Shown here piece after piece: positions 36,401-47,800 of a DNA stretch of 64,000 bases (position 1 is the first letter of the stretch; every line of letters starts with the position of its first letter). The translations under genes and the position numbers were made by a program. The notes beneath the pieces are model-generated. The model worked only from the letters and a program-made list of their open reading frames with translations, was not told where the DNA came from and made no database searches. The DNA comes from Eleusine coracana subsp. coracana. Its lineage: Eukaryota; Streptophyta; Magnoliopsida; Poales; Poaceae. Where the stretch lies: NCBI GenBank assembly GCA_032690845.1, contig CM064421.1, forward strand, positions 38,368,963 to 38,432,962, read 5' to 3'.

Positions 36401-39400
36401 ACTCGGGGCCTATCACCATCGGCGGGAAGCTTCATCTCACTCGGGAGCAATGGGAGGCTTGCCAGCGTGACGAGAAGAAGGGGGAGTATTCCTCCTCGAC
36501 AGGCGGCCATAGGCGTGGCAAGCCGGGCAAGCCCCGTGGAGGCGCTCAGGGCGGAGGCGCCCAGGGCGGCGCCACCGGCAAACGAAAGCCGGCACGAGAC
36601 GACATCTGCCACAACTGTGGTAAGACTGGCCATTGGGCTAGGGAGTGTCGGCAGCCACGACGCGGCCAGGCTCAGGCTCAGGCTCAGGCCCACGTCGCAC
36701 GTGTGGAGGAGGAGCCAGCTCTGCTTCTGGCACACGCGAGCATCGAGCTACCTCCAGCAGCAACAGCTCTTCTCCACATCGACGAGTCAAAGGCAAGCGC
36801 CTTCTTCGGCGATGGCTCCAACGACGACAAGTGTGACGGGTGGTGCCTCGACACCGGCGCCACCCATCACATGACCGGACGGCAGGAGTACTTCTCCGAC
36901 CTTGACACGAGCATCCGAGGCTCTGTCAAGTTTGGGGACGCCTCCGGGGTGGAGATCAAGGGTGTCGGCTCCATTCTTTTCACCGCCAAGTCCGGTGAGC
37001 ATAGGCTCCTCACCGGAGTCTACTACATCCCCGCGTTGAGGAACTCCATCATCAGCTTGGGACAGCTGGACAAGAACGGCTCGCGTATGGAGATTGAGAA
37101 TGGCCTCCTACGGGTCTGGGACCCCCGGGGCCGTCTTCTCGCCAAGGTAAAGAGGGGGAGCAACCACCTCTACATCCTTCACGTCGAGGTAGCACAGCCA
37201 CTCTGTCTTGCAGCAAGACGGGACGACGACGCGTGGAGGTGGCACGAGCGTTTTGGGCACCTCAATTTTGAGGCCCTGAAGCAACTCGGTGTCAAGGAGA
37301 TGGTACGGGATCTGCCGCACATCGACCACGTGGAGCAGTTATGCGACGTCTGCGTGCTGACGAAGCAGAGGCGGTTTCCTTTCCCTCAGCAGACGAGCTT
37401 CCGAGCCAAGGAGCGGCTCGAACTCGTGCACGGGGACTTGTGTGGCCCGGTGACTCCGGCCACACCAGGAGGACGGCGCTACTTCCTGCTGCTCGTCGAT
37501 GACCTCTCCCGCTACATGTGGGTGATGGTCCTCGGTAGCAAGGGAGAGGCTGCAGATGCCATCAGGCGTGCGCAGGCTGCTGCAGAGGCGGAGTGCGGCC
37601 GCAAGCTGCGCGTGCTACGCACAGACAATGGCGGCGAGTTCACGGCGGCTGAATTCGCGGCGTACTGCGCGGAAGAGGGCATTCAGCGCCACTACTCCGC
37701 GCCGTACAGTCCACAGCAGAATGGCGTCGTCGAGCGGCGCAACCAGACGGTTGTAGGGATGGCTCGGGCCCTCCTCAAGCAGAGGGGGATGCCGGCTGTC
37801 TTCTGGGGAGAGGCGGTGGTGACCGCTGTCTACATCCTCAACCGTTCGCCCACCAAGGCTCTTGATGGTAAGACGCCGTACGAGGCTTGGCACGGGCGCA
37901 AGCCGACGGTCTTCCACCTGCGGACTTTCGGCTGTCTCGCATTCGCCAAGGAGCTCGGCCACATCGGCAAGCTCGACGACAGGAGCACTCCAGGAGTGTT
38001 CATTGGCTACGCGGAGGGCTCGAAGGCCTATCGCATTCTCGACCCGAAGACACAATGTGTGCGCACGACGCGCGACGTAGTGTTCGACGAAGGGCAAGGA
38101 TGGGCATGGGACAAGGCGGTGGATGACGGCTCGACTCCGACGTACGACTTCACCATCGAGTATGTTCACTTCGAGGAAGCTGGGGGAGCAGGCAGCTCCC
38201 CCTCACCAAGCGTTCCCGAGCCTCCACCGACTCCAGCGCTCACTACAGCGACTAGCTCTTCGTCGACACTGCCACAACCGGCGTCCCCGCGCACTCCAGC
38301 ACCGACAGCCACTCCGTCGGGCACGTCTACTCCAACACAAGCTCATGTCGAGCAAAGCCCGGTGGAGTTTGCTACTCCGCTCTCCCGCGACGAGGAGCGT
38401 ATCGACGCGTACTACGACAGCGAGCCGTTGCGGTATCGTACGATGGAAGACATCCTCGGCGATCAACCAGTGCCGGGACCGGCGCTTCGTGACCTGAAGG
38501 CACAGTTGCACCTTGCGTGCGATGATGGTGAACCTCGGTCTTTTGCAGAGGCCGAGAGAGACGGCGCATGGCGTGCCGCGATGCAGTCGGAGATGGACGC
38601 CGTTGCGGAGAACCGCACTTGGGAGGTTGCTGACCTCCCTCATGGGCAACGTGCGATCACCCTTAAATGGGTCTTCAAGCTGAAGAGGGATGAAGCTGGT
38701 GCCATCGTCAAGCACAAGGCCCGCTTGGTAGCTCGTGGCTTCGTGCAGCAGGAGGGGATCGACTTCGACGATGCCTTCGCCCCTGTAGCACGGATGGAGT
38801 CCGTGCGACTTCTCCTTGCACTAGCTGCCCAAGAGGGCTGGTGCGTCCATCACATGGACGTCAAGTCGGCGTTCCTCAACGGCGACTTGAAGGAGGAGGT
38901 TTACGTGCACCAGCCACCGGGATTTGTGATCCCCGGCAAGGAGGACAAGGTGCTGCGTTTGCGCAAGGCTCTCTACGGCTTGCGGCAAGCACCGAGGGCG
39001 TGGAACGCCAAACTGGACTCCACGCTAAAGGGGATGGGCTTTGAGCAAAGCCCGCACGAGGCGGCCATCTACCGGCGGGGCAATGGAGGCAATGCCCTGT
39101 TGGTGGGTGTCTACGTCGACGACTTGGTGATCACCGGCACCAAGGATGCGGAGGTGGCGGCATTCAAGGAAGACATGAAGGCCACTTTCCAAATGAGCGA
39201 CCTGGGGCCTCTCTCCTTCTACTTGGGGATCGAGGTGCACCAGGATGACTCCGGGATCACGCTTCGACAGACCGCCTACGCCAAGCGCATCGTTGAGTTG
39301 GCCGGGCTCACCGACTGCAACCCAGCACTCACTCCGATGGAGGAGAAGTTGAAGTTGAGTCGCCACAGCACGGCAAAGGAGGTGGATGCTACACAGTACC

Positions 39401-42148
39401 GGCGTCTTGTGGGGAGCCTCCGCTACCTCGCCCACACACGGCCGGACTTGGCATTCTCCGTTGGTTATGTTAGTCGGTTCATGCAGCGACCGACGACGGA
39501 GCACCAGCAAGCTGTGAAGAGGATCATCCGCTATGTTGCGGGGACTCTCGACCACGGTATCTACTACCCGAGGTGTCGTGGAGAGGCACACTTCATCGGG
39601 TACAGCGACAGCGACCACGCCGGCGACATCGACACTAGCAAGAGCACCAGCGGGATACTCTTCTTCCTCGGCAAGTGTCTTGTTAGTTGGCAGTCAGTCA
39701 AGCAACCGGTGGTTGCTATGTCCAGCTGCGAGGCCGAGTACGTCGCGGCTTCCACCGCCTCGACTCAGGCGCTCTGGCTTGCTCGGCTGCTTGGTGACCT
39801 TCTCGGCAGAGACACTGAAGCAGTGGAACTTCGAGTGGACAGCATGTCCGCTTTGGCTCTAGCAAAGAACCCCGTTTTCCACGAACGGAGTAGGCACATC
39901 CGGGTGAGGTACCACTTAATCCGTGACTGCCTGAAGGAAGGAAGCATCAAGGCAAGCTACATCAACACCAATGACCAGCTTGCGGATCTGCTCACCAAGC
40001 CCCTTGGGAGGATCAAGTTCCTTGAACTCTGCTCCAGGATTGGGATGGTTCAACCTCCTCACAAGACAACGCACAAGACTTAGGGGGAGAATGATGGAAT
40101 AAGTCTTGTACTGTTTGGTCTTGGTCTTTGTTTGACTGCTGGTCCTGTCCAGGACAGCATATTAGTCCTTGTATAGGACAGCATCTTGGTCCTATATAGG
40201 ACAGTAGTTAGGACAGCATCTAGGACTACATTAGATCATCTAGACTGCACTTGCTTTATGCTTTTAGACTAGCATCTTAGACCAGCATATTAGCATATGC
40301 TGGCCCTTGGCCAGCTATAAATATGTATCCACAACCCCTTGGGTTGGTATGGCATTGTGTGAGTTGTGTGAGAAATAAACTAGAAAATTGCCCCATCTCC
40401 TAGTGTCATCCTCTCTCAATGAGAGTTACAGTTCAGTTTCTAACAGAATGTCCCTTAAATTGTAGAGCAGTGCTACTTCTGCGGAATTTCTATACATGGT
40501 TGTCTTCTTTAATTAAGGCTTTACTGCATATTGGTAGTTTTAAGACCCTCATTGATTCCAATGGAACAAATTTGCTAGCATCCCCCATTTTCTCATCATG
40601 GTAGATTATGGATGAAAAATATAAAGCATTTTTATGCCTGTAAACTTTGCCTCCTTCTTTTGCCTCCTTTGTGCTTTATGATCTTCTATAATCTATATAG
40701 ATTTCTAACTGGTATATCATGTGATCATACTTATGCAGTGCTTATTCACAGAATGGAGAGGTATCTTTGGATGGACCTTTGATCTGCATGCTCTCCTTTT
40801 CAGGTCATGGAAAGAGCAAATCATAACATCTTTTAGAACGGTATTGCATCTGTACTCATACACTGTTATCGTTCAGATATTTTTTCTTGCCCAATTTTAA
40901 CAATCATTCCCTTTCTCTAAAGGTCAAATTTGCGCTCGCGGATTCAATGCAAGGAAACCGGGCACCGATGATAACGGTGGATTTGGATAAGACAGACCAC
41001 CAACCATTACCTCTTACTACTGTGTACCATAAGCTTATCCCAGTTGAGACATCTCCTTACACATTATTTCAGACTATTATTGGCAATGGCTATCCGGTAA
41101 GTCCTCTCAAATTCTCTCAAAATGCTACATTGAGCTCAGTTTCTATTTACTTAATTTGGTGATATAACTCTTGATCTATAGATTGCATTGTTGGATGAGG
41201 AAAAGATACTTCCCCTTGGCAAGGAACTTACAGCCATAGGGCTGGGTCGAACAAATGATGGAAGTGTTATGATCACCTCATGCCCAGAGATTCCCTTTTT
41301 CTTGTAAGAATATTATGTGCCATATGTTTTCATATTGTTTCTTATATTGATATATGAAGTCCCATGATTCCAAGTATTTCCATTGTGGCTGAGAAACTAA
41401 TCATGAATAAGGGGAAGAGGACATGCATGACAAGTTGTTCTCATGCTGTATTTGAAGCCTCTAACACTTTGCCTTTTCTCAGATCCGAGCTAACCAAGCA
41501 TGAGATGCAAGCTGAGCTGGCTTCGCGTTCCAGAAAGCTCTTTTGGGGTAGTATTGCCCTTGGAACATTATCAGTTTGCTTAGTGGGTCATGCCATTTAT
41601 AGGTATCTGTCCTGAACTCAGGGTTAAACCAAAGTACTGTAATACTTGGAAGTTCCTTGTGTTGATCTATTATAAATGTGGCATTTTAAGTATCGGAGAA
41701 AATGTGACTGACTGATATACAGCAATTAGTTTTAGAGATCTCATGTAACTCTTCACCTTGGCATGGATCTTTTTTATCTCTTTCACCATTTTTTCTTGAA
41801 GGAACAATGCCATCTTATGCAGTCCTGTGTGTGTTGATGAGTTGAAGTTGGTAATGATGCAGGGGTTTGGCGAGAATCAAACTGCGGAGGGAGGCTAGGC
41901 AAGCGCAACAGTTATTTGAGGAGGCTGAAGATGCTATTCAGGAAGATGACTCTAGTGATGAAGATGAAATAGGAGATGGACAACTGTGTGTTGTGTGCTT
42001 AAGAAAGAGGAGGAAAGCAGCCTTTATTCCTTGTGGGCACCTTGTCTGCTGTTGCAAATGCGCATTAAGAATGGAACGTGAAGCTGAACCGTTGTGCCCT
42101 ATGTGTCGGCAGGACATCAGATACATGATTAGGATTTATGACTCTTGA
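33440..42148 (+). CDS. SPL2-like (SP1/MUL1 family) membrane RING E3 ubiquitin ligase
   Basis: E3 ligases of this family (SP1, SPL1, SPL2) sit in the chloroplast outer envelope and tag membrane proteins for degradation. Six exons: 33440-33757, 40739-40840, 40923-41096, 41182-41303, 41483-41602, 41863-42148; 373 residues. TM1 is at about residues 17-40 (GAVLGLGTAAVAIASWV). The central GIDE-type domain contains QPLPLTTVYHKL and LDEEKILPLGKELTAIG. TM2 is at 259-278, and the C-terminal C3HC4 RING at 321-360 starts CVVCLRKRR and ends CPMC. Length and order match Arabidopsis SPL2 (383 residues, from memory). Intron 1 (33758-40738) is swollen to 6,981 bp by a copia element in the same orientation; without it the intron would be about 1.3 kb. 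Confidence 0.88.
34770..35123 (+). repeat. Copia 5' LTR
   Basis: Begins TGATGGAATAAG and ends TTTCTAACA. It contains a TATAAAT box near 34994 and an AATAAA signal near 35052. Same length and sequence as 40092-40445. Confidence 0.95.
35126..35138 (+). promoter_or_regulatory. Copia primer-binding site
   Basis: TGGTATCAGAGCC just inside the 5' LTR is complementary to the 3' end of initiator methionine tRNA, the usual primer of plant copia elements. Confidence 0.9.
35305..40083 (+). CDS. Copia gag-pol polyprotein (1,592 residues, intact)
   Basis: Single frame for capsid and enzymes of the retrotransposon. In order: an Ala/Arg-rich N-terminus; a gag region; a CCHC zinc knuckle (CHNCGKTGHWAREC, from about residue 435); aspartic protease DTGATHHM near 516; an HHCC integrase zinc-binding region; the integrase catalytic triad D711, D774, E810 (D-x35-E spacing); reverse transcriptase with HMDVKSAFLNGDL and YVDD at 1270-1273; and RNase H with YSDSDHAGD and SSCEAEYVA. 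Integrase before reverse transcriptase is the copia order. All catalytic residues I can check are present and there is no frameshift. The start codon lies about 180 bp after the 5' LTR. Its GC content is higher than that of the intron around it. Confidence 0.93.
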   Translation: MSAEHSRRSVASSERLRQEAELAAAEERERAAAAAAAVAARASRLAAAELAAARAEAAAVAAADAARAAAADLEALRGGSVGGSVADGNIDEELRELEAVREQEAAQERAARWVAAHPHGRGGGSPNGRGRAGSVSGGDACGVRTPSGGRVDGDRGSHRQRDSPSPDRRCGHHGVQAIIREVGPGGGWPTLTKTNYVEWAAVMRVRLQVRHMWDAVRYGDVDYDDDRRALDALIAAVPAEMQFTLSKKRTAKAAWDAIAAARIGSDRARRSTLQAFRKEWENLAFKPGEDLDDFAFRLNTLLHKMVQFGDDTYDEERAVEKLLRCVPERYKQIARSVESMLDLSTMSIEEAIGRLKVVDNDEPRPHSGPITIGGKLHLTREQWEACQRDEKKGEYSSSTGGHRRGKPGKPRGGAQGGGAQGGATGKRKPARDDICHNCGKTGHWARECRQPRRGQAQAQAQAHVARVEEEPALLLAHASIELPPAATALLHIDESKASAFFGDGSNDDKCDGWCLDTGATHHMTGRQEYFSDLDTSIRGSVKFGDASGVEIKGVGSILFTAKSGEHRLLTGVYYIPALRNSIISLGQLDKNGSRMEIENGLLRVWDPRGRLLAKVKRGSNHLYILHVEVAQPLCLAARRDDDAWRWHERFGHLNFEALKQLGVKEMVRDLPHIDHVEQLCDVCVLTKQRRFPFPQQTSFRAKERLELVHGDLCGPVTPATPGGRRYFLLLVDDLSRYMWVMVLGSKGEAADAIRRAQAAAEAECGRKLRVLRTDNGGEFTAAEFAAYCAEEGIQRHYSAPYSPQQNGVVERRNQTVVGMARALLKQRGMPAVFWGEAVVTAVYILNRSPTKALDGKTPYEAWHGRKPTVFHLRTFGCLAFAKELGHIGKLDDRSTPGVFIGYAEGSKAYRILDPKTQCVRTTRDVVFDEGQGWAWDKAVDDGSTPTYDFTIEYVHFEEAGGAGSSPSPSVPEPPPTPALTTATSSSSTLPQPASPRTPAPTATPSGTSTPTQAHVEQSPVEFATPLSRDEERIDAYYDSEPLRYRTMEDILGDQPVPGPALRDLKAQLHLACDDGEPRSFAEAERDGAWRAAMQSEMDAVAENRTWEVADLPHGQRAITLKWVFKLKRDEAGAIVKHKARLVARGFVQQEGIDFDDAFAPVARMESVRLLLALAAQEGWCVHHMDVKSAFLNGDLKEEVYVHQPPGFVIPGKEDKVLRLRKALYGLRQAPRAWNAKLDSTLKGMGFEQSPHEAAIYRRGNGGNALLVGVYVDDLVITGTKDAEVAAFKEDMKATFQMSDLGPLSFYLGIEVHQDDSGITLRQTAYAKRIVELAGLTDCNPALTPMEEKLKLSRHSTAKEVDATQYRRLVGSLRYLAHTRPDLAFSVGYVSRFMQRPTTEHQQAVKRIIRYVAGTLDHGIYYPRCRGEAHFIGYSDSDHAGDIDTSKSTSGILFFLGKCLVSWQSVKQPVVAMSSCEAEYVAASTASTQALWLARLLGDLLGRDTEAVELRVDSMSALALAKNPVFHERSRHIRVRYHLIRDCLKEGSIKASYINTNDQLADLLTKPLGRIKFLELCSRIGMVQPPHKTTHKT
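40082..40091 (+). promoter_or_regulatory. Copia polypurine tract
   Basis: AGGGGGAGAA lies immediately before the 3' LTR and overlaps the end of the polyprotein's stop region. It is the expected plus-strand DNA primer. Confidence 0.85.
40092..40445 (+). repeat. Copia 3' LTR
   Basis: Identical by eye to 34770-35123. Its TATAAAT at about 40316 faces exon 2 of the SPL2-like gene, about 0.4 kb away. Confidence 0.95.
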
Positions 42149-43182
42149 GGTACTTTGTAACCTTCCTTTTAGTATTTTTGAGGGAGTGGCTCATTATGTT
42201 TATATCACCTCTCATTCCTGTTTATAAATTACAATACATAGTTGTGATGAAGCACTGAAGAAAATTATTAACTACCTGTTTTCTAGTTGCTCAATTAGCA
42301 GTAGAGTTTCTTACTGCAAATTAAAGTGAATTGTTGACACAACTGAACTCCACATCTGGCTTTACCCAGAATGGTTAGCATCTCCTTTATCAAGGAACAG
42401 ATTCCATAAAATTGCATGTTAGACAGGTTTCTATCATCTAGGAGAGTGTGGTCGGTGCGGTGATCACTCAAAAACTTATTAACATTGGCAGTGGCTGTTA
42501 TAATCTTGGCATGTTCTAGTATGGGAGACGTATAATTGCTGTCTGTTTAATATCTTCACTGGTCTCTTATCTATTTTAGATGGAGGCAATATGACATTGT
42601 AAAATATTGAACTTGGGAGCTAACTTTCTGATCTTATTATTGCAGGTTCCTGATAGTTTGGGTCCCTGACAATGACAAGTCTTTTTTGGTAGCTACATTT
42701 TGCATCAACCTGAGGAGCATACATAGCTCATTTCCTGGTTCTAGAGTATGGATAACTGACAGTGTTACCTTGGATATATGTAAATATGATGTGTTAACCG
42801 TCCGAAATTAAGCTGTTGGGCACCATGGGATTCTGTACATTAAGCTGTTGGTCACCATTAGCTGAACTCATGAATTGACGTGGAGAATTACCAGGTTCTA
42901 TGTAGTGGCAACGTACACATGCTTGCCCGTTCTGTAAACATGTTTTTTCTTGTTGTGTCAGCTGTATGGTCTGAAAGACTTTGGAATTTTGTTCTGTTCT
43001 GATCTTCAGTTTCTAGTGCTGTGGGTGCGATTCTTTTGTTTGTGACGAATACCGTGGGAAAACTCCATAACCGCACAACCGGAAGCCCAGCTGCTTGGTG
43101 GGCAGTGCGGACGGTTTCAGATTAATTATAGTGCTAGATTATTTAATCTGAATTATTTAAGTTGGATTAATTAATCTGAAGG
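42149..43182. other. 3' region of the SPL2-like gene and spacer
   Basis: Probably 3' UTR followed by intergenic DNA. No separate gene or RNA recognised. Confidence 0.4.
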
Positions 43183-43438
43183 AGGTGTTTGTTTCCCTAG
43201 ATTATTTAAACTAGATCAAGTTGTTTTTGATGTAAAAAGACTAACTTAGCATGAGTAATAGGTCTTTCTTCAAAATAATCTAAAATAAACATATTTATAA
43301 CAGATTATTGGATTATAATAATCTGTCCTTTAGATTAATTAATCTAATCTAATAATCTATTCTGTTTGTTTGCCTACTGAATTAACTAAGCTAGATTAAA
43401 TAATCTGAATGAATTATAAGCTGAAACAAACAGTACCT
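43183..43438. mobile_element. Palindromic AT-rich MITE
   Basis: The ends AGGTGTTTGTTT and AAACAAACAGTACCT are imperfect inverted repeats. The interior is full of AGATTAATTAATCT-type palindromes. No clear target duplication, so superfamily and exact ends are uncertain. Confidence 0.45.
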
Positions 43439-43780
43439 AACGTTATTGTCTATACTATAATAGTCGTTAGACTCGGTTTGAGTCTGGCATTGCTTTCCTA
43501 AATTTGAAATTTTGAATAGACAAACCAAAACAGGCAAAGCGAAGCGAAAGCCTGCGACCACACCGCTCCTGCACCACGAGGAGCCTCTGGCGGTAATCAT
43601 AGGCTCGATTCCCGGCGCCTTTAGCCGTTGGCCCTTGCCTTCTCTCCGCACAACGGTCAGTCTCCCCTGCTCGTATTTTAAACCTCCACCTCGCACTTCT
43701 CAGCTCTATCCACCGGCGCACGCACACTCCTCTACTCAGCTCAAAAACTACAGGTTGCACACCAGTCAGCTCTCAAGGCA

Positions 43781-44431
43781 ATGGCATCGGCCATCGACAA
43801 CAACTCGTCGAACCTGAGGAGCTGCTCCTCCCTGCCGAACCTGCTCGTCTGGCTCCTCAACCTCTCCCTCCTCGTCCTCGCCGGCGCCGCGCTCGGCCCG
43901 GTCTTCCTCCTCCGCCCCCACCCCGCGCCCTTCGGCTGGGCGCTCGTCTCCGTGCACGCCACGACCGTGCTCTCCGCGCTCGCGGCGCTCTACGCGCAGC
44001 TCACGCACCGCTGCGTGGCCGCGCACACGGGGCTCGCGCTCGCCGCGCTCGCCGGCCACGCGCTGGCCTCGCTCGCCTTCTTCCTCCGCCACGACCACAG
44101 CCTCGAGCTCCTCGGCTCCGCCAGGGACCGCAGGGAGCAGTTCGTGCTGGTGTTCCTGGAGGAGGTGCTGCTGCTGGGCATGTTCCTGGTCCAGGCCGTG
44201 GCGCTGGTGGCCACGTGCGTCGTGAGCCGGCGGTGGGCGAGGGAGTACGAGGCGGTGGAGACCGAGAAGGCGGCCGTGGCGAAGAAGCGCGGGAGGAAGA
44301 TGGCAAGGGTGCAGGCGGTGTCGGCGGCCGCGGCGGAGGCTGGAGTGAAGGCCGTCGACGACAAGGTGATGAGGAGCAGCAGCGGCAAGAAGGTGCATTG
44401 GGCCAAGAATGATGGATTCGAAGATTGTTGA
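43781..44431 (+). CDS. Plant four-helix membrane protein of unknown function
   Basis: Single-exon gene of 216 residues, MASAIDNNSSNLRSCSSLPN at the start. Four hydrophobic segments lie at about residues 21-44, 51-74, 82-102 and 119-147 (FLEEVLLLGMFLVQAVALVA). A basic C-terminal tail with AKKRGRKMAR would face the cytosol. GC content is very high, as is common for intronless rice genes. The family resembles uncharacterised plant membrane proteins. It converges on the copper ATPase gene, with 463 bp between stop codons. A TATTTTAAA sequence near 43674 may be its TATA element. No function can be given. Confidence 0.75.
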   Translation: MASAIDNNSSNLRSCSSLPNLLVWLLNLSLLVLAGAALGPVFLLRPHPAPFGWALVSVHATTVLSALAALYAQLTHRCVAAHTGLALAALAGHALASLAFFLRHDHSLELLGSARDRREQFVLVFLEEVLLLGMFLVQAVALVATCVVSRRWAREYEAVETEKAAVAKKRGRKMARVQAVSAAAAEAGVKAVDDKVMRSSSGKKVHWAKNDGFEDC

Positions 44432-44894
44432 AACAAGTCGGAAACAGAATCCAAGAAAGTAGAGAGCAGTATTAATAATCTGATGTAGTCGTGTTGTGTG
44501 CCGTTGTTCAGAGATGGCCATTATAGTGTGGCCACAAACAACCAGCTACTTTTTACTGTTTCTGAAACTATGTACTGTGATTAGGAAAAATCAAGTTTTC
44601 AAGTATTCGTGGTAATTATTTCCTTTACAGCAGTATCATTACAATGGTGTTGCAGGGTCCTGGGAAAGGCTACCTTGATACTACAGGTGGTTTACTGTAC
44701 TTACTATTCTAGCTAGCTAATGCAATCTGTACAACATGCTACTACTGACAAGGAGGCTTTACGAGTTTCAGCCTAAATCGTCTTGAGCCGGAGTTGAAAG
44801 ACCAAATCAGTCACACTCTATGATCCTGTACCATCTTGAGCATTATCTTACAATTGAGACAGGCCAACCAAAATAACTCAATCTTGGGCCCAAA
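44432..44894. other. Convergent intergenic spacer
   Basis: Holds the 3' UTRs of the plus-strand membrane protein gene and the minus-strand Cu-ATPase gene. Nothing else seen. Confidence 0.5.
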
Positions 44895-47800
44895 TCATCT
44901 TCCTGCGTTTTCTGTCTTCTGAAACGACCCATGTAGCTGCAGAAGCAAAGAATTGCTGACAACAAAGATGGAGCTCAGGGCCATCAGCCCCCCTGCGTGG
45001 TAGCAACCAAAGATAGTGTCATCATCGAATAAAAAAAAGGACATAACAGGCAAGTTACAGTGACCCTAAGTAAGCATTACCTGAAAGAGATGGCGTCATG
45101 GCAAAATCAAACTGAGGCAGTAAGGCTCCCGCAGCAATGGGAATGGCAACTATGTTATATGCCACTGCCCAGGCCAAATTTTGGTGAACTTTCGCCATTG
45201 TTGCTTTCGACAGAGATAGTGCATCTATTAACTGAGCAAGAGATAGTTCATTACCATTGATGCCAACTGACTGCCACAGAAAATGAAACATGGAGAACAG
45301 GACCTTACCTGAGAAAGTCGGTTGCCTAATAAAACAACTGAAGCTGCATCTGAAGCAGCATTCTCCTTCGAGTGAGTACGCATAGCTATTCCAACATCCG
45401 CAGCTGCCAAAGACGGTGCATCATTTATTCCATCACCAACCTGGGCAACAGCAAGTAACAAGTCCATGTAGTTAGGAATCCCTAGTTCCCTTGTCTTGCG
45501 GTCCCCATACAATCACAAATGATAGGAGTTTTGCGCTATCCATAATAGTTCATCAGTGAAGAATTAAAACAACTTACCATTGCAACTCTGTGTCCTTCGC
45601 CTTGTAAAGTTGATATAACACCGGCTTTTTCCTGTGGAGTTAGGGAAGACTTCATGTTTTCATTCTTGATTCCTACAGTGCTCCCAATGCTTGCCACAGC
45701 TTCTTCCCTATCCCCTGATAGTAGAAATGCCGTGATGCATTCTTGTTTCAACCTGATAATTGACAAGAGAAAACAATGTTTATGCATGCTGCACTACTTG
45801 AAAAGTACAGATAAGATATAATAGCATTCACAGCATAAGCATTTCATATCATCTCTAAGCATAACCCTGTTAGGAAATAATATATCTGTACTGAGAAAAT
45901 ACCTGTCCACTATGAATTTTGCATCTTCTCTTAAAACATCTGATATGGCAATCGCCCCTATAATTCCTTCTTCCTCACGACCCACATAAGCGATTGACTT
46001 TGAGTGATTCGAAGATGTTCCCTCACTGGAAAGCACAAACTCCAGATGATCCCTAAGATCTTTCAGTTCACTTGGTGATGCCTTCGTTTCAAAACGATTG
46101 TGGACCCAGTCCAAAGTTCCCACTGCAACTAAACAACCATCTACTTCAGCCAAACAGCCGAATCCAGGCTCTGTAAGCTGCCCACTAGTCGTTGGAATAT
46201 CCAGTTTCAACAGTTCAGCCTTATTCATTATGGCATTCGCAATTGGGTGCAATGCTGTTTTCTCCACTGCAGCAGCAAGACGAAGAATCTCTGTCTCCTC
46301 ATATGCCAGAGAAGCAATTGAAGTAACAACTGGTTTTCCTTCTGTAAGCGTCCCAGTCTGAATCGGAATAGAGAGATTGTTTGTCATAACACCCCAACTT
46401 AAAGAAAGATAAGTACCATGAATAAAAATGAAAATCAAGTTGTATCTACCTTATCAAGAACAAGAGTATCTATTCCAGCCAATCGCTCTAAAACATCACC
46501 TCCTCTGATAAGTAATCCTCGTTTAGCACCTAATTAAAGTAAATGGAAGCATCAGAATATTGCTCATGAAGATCGTTAGTCTCTAAGAATGCACAGTCCC
46601 CACTGTATCATCAGGCACCCTGAACAAACGAATCCAGATAGTTGGTATAGAAAGTTACCCAGAGAAGTTCCTATTAAGATAGCTGTAGGTGTAGCTAATC
46701 CCAGCGCACAAGGACAGGAAACAACCTACATGGAGAAAGTTCACAAAATTAGTACGGAAAAAAACTTGAAATTTGGTTTTGTTAAAGCAAGCGATGCAGC
46801 AGTTTTCCAATGGTGAGTCAATCATCCATCACAATATAGGTTCAACTGTTATGATATTTCAAATTTTACATTTGCATTGACGACAACATATTATGCTAAC
46901 TAGTTAGTTGATCAATTGTGAAGTTAGTCAATATGATAGATTTCCAAACATTAGTGTGCAATCTATTGGACTGGAGGGCTAAGTTATTTATTTAAAATGA
47001 AAAAAAAAACTATAGCAGAACTACTTACTAGTACATCCACAGCAAGCTTCAGACTCAAAAGTAATGAATCCCCATCTGGTCCAGCAATGTCATTCAGAAG
47101 AACCTCCGGAAATAAATGTGTGCCAATGTAATACCTTAGGGAGGGAAGCGGTCAGAGAAGTAATACTTGGGTTGTTATTTGAAAAAATAATTCATGTATA
47201 CTGTTTCATTTGAATAGAAGAAAGACAAAACAAGAGCACACCAGAAGGAAAAGGTTGCTGCTGCCAATGTCATAACAGTATACACAAATGGTCCAGCAAT
47301 TGAATCTGCGAGCCTTTGCACAGGAGCTTCACGTGCTTGGGCATCCTCAACCTGTCCAAGGATAAAAGAGAATAAAGTTGAGACTTCTTTACGCTTCTTT
47401 TAATGACAACAACAAAGAATGTGTTTCCTAACCATGCGGACTATCTTGGCAATCGTTGACGACGGCCCTGTGCATGTAGCCCTGATCTTTAAAGGTCCAT
47501 CCTTCAAAATAAATAAACAATTGTGGTTAGTGAAGTGTATTTGGTTAAAGCATACACCAATGCTGAAGAACAGACATTTCAAAAAAATTTTGATGGAATT
47601 ATCTTATTGGAATACAGTCCGAAGATAACTGAGCAGACAGGCTTTCAGACAATAAATTACATACATACCCAATTCACAGTTCCCGCAAATACAGGAAGCC
47701 CTTTGTCCTTGGCTACAGGCAAGGATTCTCCTGTGAGCATTGACTCGTCAACAAAACTTGATCCACCTATGACATTCCCCTGCAAGAACAGGTGTAAGAT

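Larger units (their letters stand above)
34770..40445 (+). mobile_element. Complete Ty1/copia LTR retrotransposon
   Basis: The 5,676-bp element is bounded by 354-bp LTRs, by reading identical, and flanked by the perfect 5-bp target duplication GAATG (34765-34769 and 40446-40450). It has a tRNA-iMet-type primer-binding site, a polypurine tract and one uninterrupted gag-pol frame. LTR identity means a very recent insertion. It sits in intron 1 of the SPL2-like gene, same strand. It may be transposition-competent; family name unknown. Confidence 0.95.
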
